From assembly GCA_003117195.1 (NCBI GenBank), contig BDSI01000208.1, positions 62,001 through 126,000 on the forward strand: a stretch of DNA of 64,000 nucleotides. The letters are read 5' to 3'. The notes under the pieces are model-generated. The model did not search any database and had not been told where the DNA came from. It saw only the letters and a list, made by a program, of their open reading frames with translations. This document shows, piece after piece, positions 59,201-64,000 of this stretch (position 1 is the stretch's first letter; each line of letters begins with the position of its first letter). The stretch comes from Eudorina sp. 2006-703-Eu-15 (lineage: Eukaryota > Chlorophyta > Chlorophyceae > Chlamydomonadales > Volvocaceae). Made by a program: the position numbers and the translations under genes.

Positions 59201-61816
59201 GACGGGATCATCGAGCTGTCCAACAGCCCTTGGGTGTCGCCGGTGGTAGTCGTCCCCAAGAAGAACGGAGAGCTTCGGCCCTGCGTCGACATGCGCAAGG
59301 TCAACGACGTTGCTAAGGACATTCGATTTCCGATAGGTCACATCCAGGATATTTTGGATACTGCTGCACCTCCGGGTGGTGAAACACGATACTACTCGAG
59401 TCTGGATTTGAAGTCTGGCTACTGGCAAGTCCCCATGGCCGACGAGGCTTCCAAGGAGCGTACGGCATTTGCTACGCCGACGGCCCAGTATCAGTATGTA
59501 CGGATGCCCATGGGTCTCAAGGGGTCAGCCGCCGTGTTCGCTACCCTGATGCACAAGGTGCTAGGCCCGCTGTTAGAGGATTCGCCTCCGCACCCGGCAT
59601 CGACTGATGGTCCGCTACGGGAGCGCTGTGTGGTGGTCTACTTGGATGACATTCTGATTTTCAGCCCCACACTACAAGATCATGTACGACATCTTCAGCA
59701 GGTGTTCGATCTGCTACGGATGGCTGGTCTCAAGATCGCAGCTAAGAAATGCACGTTTGGGCAACAACGTGTGATTTTCCTTGGTCACCTACTCGATGGG
59801 GTACGCGGTACCGTGGGACCCAACCCTGCTAACGTCATGAAGATTGCAGAGATTCCTTCTCCGACCAACGTTCGCGAAGTACGAGCTTGGTTGGGAGCTG
59901 TTGGTTACTACCGGGAGCTTATCCCTGGTTTTGGCCTGATCGCTCGGCCACTATATGCGCTACTCAAGCAAGGAGCTCCCTGGTCTTGGGGCCCGCGCGA
60001 ACAAGATGCTTTTCAAGAGCTTCGGAACGCCCTGTTGCGGGAGCCTGTACTCCGCGCACCTGATTTTCAGCGCCCGTTTATGGTCCAAGTTGACTGGTGC
60101 CGTAACGCCGTTGCCGCGTGCCTAGCCCAGCGGGACGACGAAGGATTTGAGTACGCTGTGCAATTCGCCAGCAAGGCTATGACAGGAGCTCAACTCAACT
60201 ACAGCGCGGCGGATGGAGAGGCCTACGCTGCTCTATGGGCTATCAAGCACTTCCACCCCTATTTGTACGGCACGCACTTTGTGCTCATTACGGATTCCAT
60301 GGCAGTTCGGTCTTTGAGGACTGTACGCGCACGGGACCTTCTCGGCAAGTTGGCCCGTTACGCACTCAAGCTTCAGGCGTACGACTTTGAAGTAATGCAC
60401 AAGGCTGGGCGCAAGAATTCTAATGTGGATGGTCTGAGTCGCTTGGGACACTTGATGGACCGTGACATGGCTACCGAAACCGATCATGTTCAGGACCCCT
60501 TTGAGGATGCCGCCATCTTGGCATGCTCAATTGCGGCTGTCGCTTCCGAGGTTCAGATTCTGATCGCCGAACAAGAGGAGGAGCGTCATCAGGACAACCC
60601 ACCTGTTGGAATGGCTACGGTGGCACCTCACCCGCCGCCTCGTCTCTCTTCACCTTCCCCAGAGCGCGACCCCTTGCGCGAAGCAGCCAGCTCCCTGGTC
60701 TCGCTCGGCAAGCGGCGCTTGGATAAGACAACTCATCCGACGACTGACGCGCCTGATGTTACACCTACAACGGAACGCGCACGGAAACGCCGTCGCCGGC
60801 CTGCTCTCAATCAACGTCTGGCGGATTACGCAGAGCCGCCTGGTTCAGAAAGCACTGATAAGGATGATGACCCTGGAATCATTTGCGCGGTCTGCCTACG
60901 TGGACGACCGATGTCTACCCTACTGCTTTGCGATGAGCCTTCCTGTTGTCTGGGTTGGCACACTACATGTCTGGACCCGCCTTTGGCTGCAGTCCCGGCC
61001 GGACCATGGTTCTGCCCACTTCATAAGGATAACCCGACTACACCTTCGACAAAATCTGTCCGCCCGACGAAGCGTCGCCTTACTACCGCTTCTGGTGATG
61101 CGCCAGTCAAGCGTGTTCGATTCTCCCCGCCCGTGCCCGCCCTGGACACGCCGGCTCCATCTCTTCCCGCCGATCGTCAATTGGCTGGAGGGCCAGCCAT
61201 TATTCGCCCCCGGGGCCCCCCAGGTCGTCCTGTGGCCGACCGTACTGCTACTCAGGGATTGATCCCGTCACTTTCTTCTCCCTCGTCTTACTCTAACAAG
61301 GAGAGCGACTCAACTTCAGGGTCAAGCGTTCTTACCTCGGGCAGTGATAACAGCTCGAGTGAAGCACCGAAACCCGGACCTTCAACCGTCACGGACATCT
61401 GGCAGGACAGTGCGTTGATTCGGTACCTTGAGACCGGCAAGCTGCCCGTCGATGCTTCGGCATCCGGAGAAGATAACCTGCGGGAGATGACAAGGTTGCG
61501 CAAGAAGGCCGCGCGGTATGAATTTTCAGATGGTCAACTATGGAAGAAGAGCGCAGATAAGCAATCACGTGTGCGTGTGTTGAAACCTGAGGAACGCGCA
61601 GCGGCCCTACAGGAGGCTCACGATATGGCTCATTTGGGAGTCAGCAAGACGTACGACTTCCTGCGGAAACGTTTCTTTTGGGAAAATATGCAACATGATG
61701 TACGGACGCACGTCGCCAAGTGCCCAAAGTGCGCTCCTGATAAACTAAAGCTGGTGCGTCAGCCACAGCTGCGCCCCGGTTCTTGCCGGGCCTGGACTCA
61801 GCCGGTTTTTACCTGA
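56228..61816 (+). CDS. Ty3/gypsy-type gag-pol polyprotein with a PHD finger, integrase truncated
   Basis: Single 1862-codon frame starting 72 bp after the primer-binding site. Order: gag capsid-like region (about 30-185; RLGDEAICW, FKTAFLERF), with no CCHC knuckle; Pro-rich spacer; aspartic protease (DSGAS, Asp564); reverse transcriptase (about 970-1150; YLDD with Asp1140/1141); RNase H (about 1270-1400). Next comes a PHD-type zinc finger (C1553-x2-C1556 ... CDEPSC, HTTC, FCPLH at about 1600), then the integrase zinc domain H1798-x3-H1802-x29-C1832-x2-C1835. About 15 residues later the frame runs into unrelated sequence and stops, so the integrase catalytic core is missing and the element is not autonomous. 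A Ty3-type assignment rests on RT-RH-IN order. Confidence 0.9.
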   Translation: MDGQQQQHFASRPHPSSVSSVPIFRLGDSARQWVARVERCGRMYGWSEDAQLDVAICRLGDEAICWQAGVEASLPDWPSFKTAFLERFDPTQEELFSRLAHCRQERGEAVRTYADRYRDLAAQLGVDTQHDPIHMHNFLQGLQAKIYSKVFIMRPSSFEDAVRCAIYVNEGLDRQDTAGSFDSFPPPRAREIDARSHPVRTSPRWEDRRGRPHGNVPDSQIPNGSRPDGPRTPSAAQRPMEPRRPEQKPAGNGPWQSRPRPDGTTPPGSEPLESRVDDIARQLSRLTLLLERNSNVQLWEKVDTHYEGPHLSQMEHPGICARFQPATPPAAYIKRVADFEPMPLPRKRPTAAPGQDAPHPTTAGRTNVVRPVVPPAVSPSTPATTSPGPQAHQHPVPAAADTPMSERAAAAEGTAPARRGVASAEPRPRRRAAEPSSRTDPIPADPQEEERRIAEDIVHKVNKYALPLSTSLRCNPISIYTKVGSRVLGLARQHASPGKPQPGPTFGPARPTVGAMQASLSERPSPAVPAWQTDPVAPPWQVCKATVLLADGRGDLVPVPAVIDSGASHSVITRDTLRRLDLLHMVEDSEVTFLNADGNRGRAAGRVTELQVSTGDLTILLCPFVSTALNYQLLLGTDFLYPIRASISYDSSRLEYTNDRDQRSNIAIHFLRRPGPGVPPSARLWDDSPENDGHQPAFMLEAETPVQPPETPTPREEASPSVVSEDSAPEIVDLPAGSSEVPSDIDSELGGDTDMQHIVDMLVRQMLRSDKAVSVSTSSGEWAADAWSTDSVVSSGSEAARADVWLGDGVECNDDSYLIPEASTSTAADPPCSTPLPIPVLSPRELLIPRLLTEERSSATFGPTTATQFDASVPAAIAPDGLDHDGHLEEAHFRGLVARAIRPIKTPTTELRVLLSSKVNTDLPYPDRQLLDTCLADNFDMFALTNRELGFTTWVSMRVDTGEHPPIAQNPYRLSRTEKAAVDAEMRQMLQDGIIELSNSPWVSPVVVVPKKNGELRPCVDMRKVNDVAKDIRFPIGHIQDILDTAAPPGGETRYYSSLDLKSGYWQVPMADEASKERTAFATPTAQYQYVRMPMGLKGSAAVFATLMHKVLGPLLEDSPPHPASTDGPLRERCVVVYLDDILIFSPTLQDHVRHLQQVFDLLRMAGLKIAAKKCTFGQQRVIFLGHLLDGVRGTVGPNPANVMKIAEIPSPTNVREVRAWLGAVGYYRELIPGFGLIARPLYALLKQGAPWSWGPREQDAFQELRNALLREPVLRAPDFQRPFMVQVDWCRNAVAACLAQRDDEGFEYAVQFASKAMTGAQLNYSAADGEAYAALWAIKHFHPYLYGTHFVLITDSMAVRSLRTVRARDLLGKLARYALKLQAYDFEVMHKAGRKNSNVDGLSRLGHLMDRDMATETDHVQDPFEDAAILACSIAAVASEVQILIAEQEEERHQDNPPVGMATVAPHPPPRLSSPSPERDPLREAASSLVSLGKRRLDKTTHPTTDAPDVTPTTERARKRRRRPALNQRLADYAEPPGSESTDKDDDPGIICAVCLRGRPMSTLLLCDEPSCCLGWHTTCLDPPLAAVPAGPWFCPLHKDNPTTPSTKSVRPTKRRLTTASGDAPVKRVRFSPPVPALDTPAPSLPADRQLAGGPAIIRPRGPPGRPVADRTATQGLIPSLSSPSSYSNKESDSTSGSSVLTSGSDNSSSEAPKPGPSTVTDIWQDSALIRYLETGKLPVDASASGEDNLREMTRLRKKAARYEFSDGQLWKKSADKQSRVRVLKPEERAAALQEAHDMAHLGVSKTYDFLRKRFFWENMQHDVRTHVAKCPKCAPDKLKLVRQPQLRPGSCRAWTQPVFT

Positions 61817-61962
61817 TGGTGGACAACCACGCGACCATGGTCAGCTGGCTCCTCCAACTGGCTCGAGCGACGCTTGTCGTCGGCGACGGCGTCCAGCCCC
61901 TCGGTCAGACGGTCTTCAACATTCTGGTAAACCAGCTCAGCGCTAAGGTCGAGACCTCCTAA
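61816..61962 (+). CDS. 48-codon open frame overlapping the pol stop
   Basis: Starts at an ATG sharing one base with the pol TGA and encodes MVDNHATMVSWLLQLARATL onward, ending at TAA 61960-61962. It does not continue the integrase. The amphipathic, coiled-coil-like composition resembles fragments of gag proteins of other elements, but no family is recognised. Most likely it is a scrap of another mobile element joined at the integrase breakpoint. Confidence 0.3.
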   Translation: MVDNHATMVSWLLQLARATLVVGDGVQPLGQTVFNILVNQLSAKVETS

Positions 61963-62654
61963 ATAGTGGCCAGACCCACCTGGCAGAGCAGCGCGTGCGC
62001 GCGGCGGAGAGCGTGCGAACCCGCGTTTGCCCAGTCCGAAGAAAGGCGAGGGTTAGGCTAGCGAATAAGCTTGGTAGAGTTAAGTGTGTGGATGAATGGA
62101 AGTGTTGGTCGTTGCTGCTGAAAAATGGACGTGTTTAGTTGTAAGAGCGGATACTGTGAAGGGAGGATATGGTTGCGTCACTGCTCTCTACGTACAGATA
62201 CATTATGATGCTGCCATTCACTGCGCAAGGATTATAGCATACGTCAAACAAACAAATACATACCAAAATGATGAGTGGCATGTATCGACAATGAGGTCGC
62301 GTTATACTTGACGAAGTCCGATGTACTGCTTCATACCAGCCTCGGCTGTCCGATGTGTTCGAATGGTTCGACTTTGCTATACAGTCGAGTGTTGGTAATG
62401 CGAAAACCGAGGGAAGTCCCGATTTCCGAGCCACCTGACCAGGGGGCCAGGTTTTCGAAAGGGGGGACCGCTACAGCTGTAGCGAACTTTCCTGAGTTCC
62501 GTTGCGATTGGGCGGACAGTTTTCGTCGCGTAGGTTATAATTGTTGTCCGGACACGCGACGATGAGCACGGTCAAGCAAAATAACATACAGTTCGTGTGA
62601 GTTGAACTCGAGACATCTGCCGTGTACGTTGCAAAGAGGCGCAACCGATGTGCG
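61963..62654. other. Unassigned sequence between the truncated pol gene and the downstream LTR
   Basis: No recognisable coding sequence. It takes the place where the integrase core and 3' part of the element would be expected. Confidence 0.4.
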
Positions 62655-62659
62655 GATGC

Positions 62660-62735
62660 GACATCCGAGGTTCGAACCCGCGACGTTTAACTGCAAAATG
62701 CGCTGTCCTAACGACTGGTGCAAAACAGTCGATGT
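62660..62735 (-). other. tRNA-like remnant with a good B box
   Basis: On the minus strand the stretch has GGGTTCGAACC (B-box and T-loop consensus), a weak A-box-like region, and outer arms GACATC/GATGTC. The anticodon arm does not fold properly and U33 is missing, so it is not a functional tRNA. It could be the head of a tRNA-derived SINE or a decayed tRNA. Confidence 0.25.
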
Positions 62736-62771
62736 CGAGTGGCGTTTGATAAATAGCAACTTTATCCACTG

Positions 62772-63526
62772 TTGTGACAACGTAATTCACTTGGCCTCGT
62801 GGCCTGCGTCGACGTCATCCTGGCCTGCATTACGTTGCACCCAGTATGCATTACGTTGCACACTGGCCTGTATTACGTTGTCAGTACTGCAGTTGTACGA
62901 ATGGCGGGCGCACGATTGATATAAAAGGCGCCGCCGGACCGTTGTTTTTTAGTCGTGGCGAAGCGGTCGTAAATCGTTACCATACTTAAAAGGTCACTGG
63001 GACGTAACCCTCACGCTCCTTGAGGACGATTAATTCCCTCAAGTATTTCTGGAGTGTTTCGGTACTTGTAAGCAAACGGCTTGAACTTTGTTTCCCACAT
63101 CTGTCCCACAACACGGGCACAGACAGCTTTCCCCAGCTATCCTTCTTCCTCCTTCACCTTCAATCTGCGCTAGACTACGCTACAGTACGTCTACGTCGCG
63201 ACGTCTCCTTTCCCCGTCTGCGTTCTCCCAGTAAACAAACAGGCACCAAACGTTTCCTGGGCCTGACGGCCTCGCAGCGAAACTCTGCCTAATTTCCGGC
63301 TCGGAAAATACACCAGGGCCAGTGGCCGTAGGTCAAACCTTTACTTCCGCCAACTTCCGCTTACCGCTCGCGCATCCGCAAATCTCGATAAACATCTCGA
63401 TCGCTTCCGCAGCTGGTATCGATTCCTAACACAAACGATCCTGGGCGCCCGGGCGTGTCCTCCACGGGTTGTCCCATACGCGAAAAATTTTGGGCGCCCA
63501 CGGGGCGTGGCCCGCCCCGGTGCGGG
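62772..63526 (+). repeat. Gypsy LTR, with U3 repeats, TATA box and primer-binding site after it
   Basis: The right part (63174-63526) equals the partial LTR at 55789. TATAAAA at 62920-62926 marks the promoter. Upstream, GCATTACGTTGCAC-like motifs occur at about 62828, 62849 and 62870, with an inverted ACGTAATTC at 62782, a plausible enhancer. The primer-binding site repeats at 63527-63539. The left boundary is a guess at TGTTGTGACAACG (62772); it cannot be confirmed because the other LTR copy is truncated. Confidence 0.6.
62920..62926 (+). promoter_or_regulatory. TATA box in the LTR
   Basis: GATATAAAAGGCG in an otherwise GC-rich context, about 250 bp upstream of the part shared with the other LTR copy. 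Confidence 0.6.
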
Positions 63527-63562
63527 TGGTATCGAGACCGGGCATACTCTGGTGTATCTTGG

Positions 63563-64000
63563 CATGGCTACGGTGGCACCTCACCCGCCGCCTCGTCTCT
63601 CTTCGCCTTCCCCAGAGCGCGACCCTTGCGTGAAGCAGCCAGCTCCCTGGTCTCGCTCGGCAAGCGGCGCTTGGATAAGACAACTCATCCGACGACTGAC
63701 GCGCCTGATGTTACACCTACAACGGAACGCGCACGGAAACGCCGTCGCCGGCCTGCTCTCAATCAACGTCTGGCGGATTACGCAGAGCCGCCTGGTTCAG
63801 AAAGCACTGATAAGGATGATGACCCTGGAATCATTTGCGCGGTCTGCCTACGTGGACGACCGATGTCTATCCTACTGCTTTGCGATGAGCCTTCCTGTTG
63901 CCTGGGTTGGCACACTACATGTCTGGACCCGCCTTTGGCTGCAGTCCCGGCCGGACCATGGTTCTGCCCACTTCATAAGGATAACCCGACTACACCTTCG
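63563..64000 (+). pseudogene. Internally deleted second gypsy copy: LTR joined to the PHD-finger region of pol
   Basis: From ATGGCTACGGTGGCACC onward it matches 60610-61050 of the large element closely and continues off the right edge. About 24 bp after the primer-binding site, everything from gag through RNase H is missing. A one-base deletion (GACCCTTGCG versus GACCCCTTGCG) shifts the frame before the PHD finger. The PHD cysteines themselves are retained. Confidence 0.88.

Noticed and set aside
62660..62735. Possible functional tRNA gene on the minus strand
   Set aside because: The B box is good and the outer arms pair, but the D arm is oversized, the anticodon stem is poor and the base before the anticodon is not T. 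Kept only as a tRNA-like remnant.

Overview
The window looks like nuclear DNA of a volvocine-type green alga (Chlamydomonas/Volvox/Gonium relatives). The reasons are high GC with strong third-position bias, genes cut into many short exons with GTGAG/GTACG donors and GCAG acceptors, long Ala/Gly/Gln/Pro-rich inserts, TGTAA 3'-end signals, and chlorophyte-like retroelements. There is no organellar or bacterial gene organisation. The species cannot be fixed from the sequence alone.

Left part (1-15 kb): a divergent pair of RNA-machinery genes. Cytosolic-type isoleucyl-tRNA synthetase lies on the minus strand (13 exons visible, C-terminal half beyond the left edge). A CMTR2-type cap 2'-O-methyltransferase with an unusual internal G-patch lies on the plus strand (6 exons, 1286 aa, fully in phase). 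They share a roughly 0.3-0.5 kb promoter interval.

Middle-left (15-27 kb): mostly non-coding DNA around two intronless, low-complexity-rich minus-strand genes at 17.4-19.3 and 24.1-26.1 kb. They are paralogues of an unrecognised family and share a nearly identical C-terminal block. Short (CATT)n tails after TGTAA suggest small retroposed 3' ends.

Centre (27.5-51 kb): a complete oligopeptidase B-like (S9A) gene is present twice in inverted orientation, POP-A on minus (27.6-34.2 kb) and POP-B on plus (42.4-51.0 kb). Between them lies a class III PLP enzyme of the ethanolamine-phosphate/phosphohydroxylysine phospho-lyase type (minus, 36.3-41.6 kb). Nine internal coding segments (exons 2-9 and 11, plus exon 12) have identical lengths in the two copies. 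The N-termini differ completely. A tract of about 1.04 kb, introns included, is nearly identical and ends in a duplicated splice-donor scar, which suggests gene conversion. POP-B has gained an acidic insert, an intron, a nested hAT-like MITE with a perfect 8-bp target duplication, and a second MITE-like palindrome.

Right part (51-64 kb): a transposon graveyard. It holds a frameshifted LINE 3' remnant carrying a PCNA-binding-type motif, a detached Ty3/gypsy RT-RNase H fragment fused to a partial LTR, and a large gag-pol ORF (1862 aa) with a PHD finger between RNase H and a truncated integrase. Beyond these are an LTR with TATA box and U3 repeats, and a second, internally deleted copy that runs off the right edge.

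Exon boundaries were placed by reading GT/AG sites, frame continuity and family homology by eye; no computation or database search was run.
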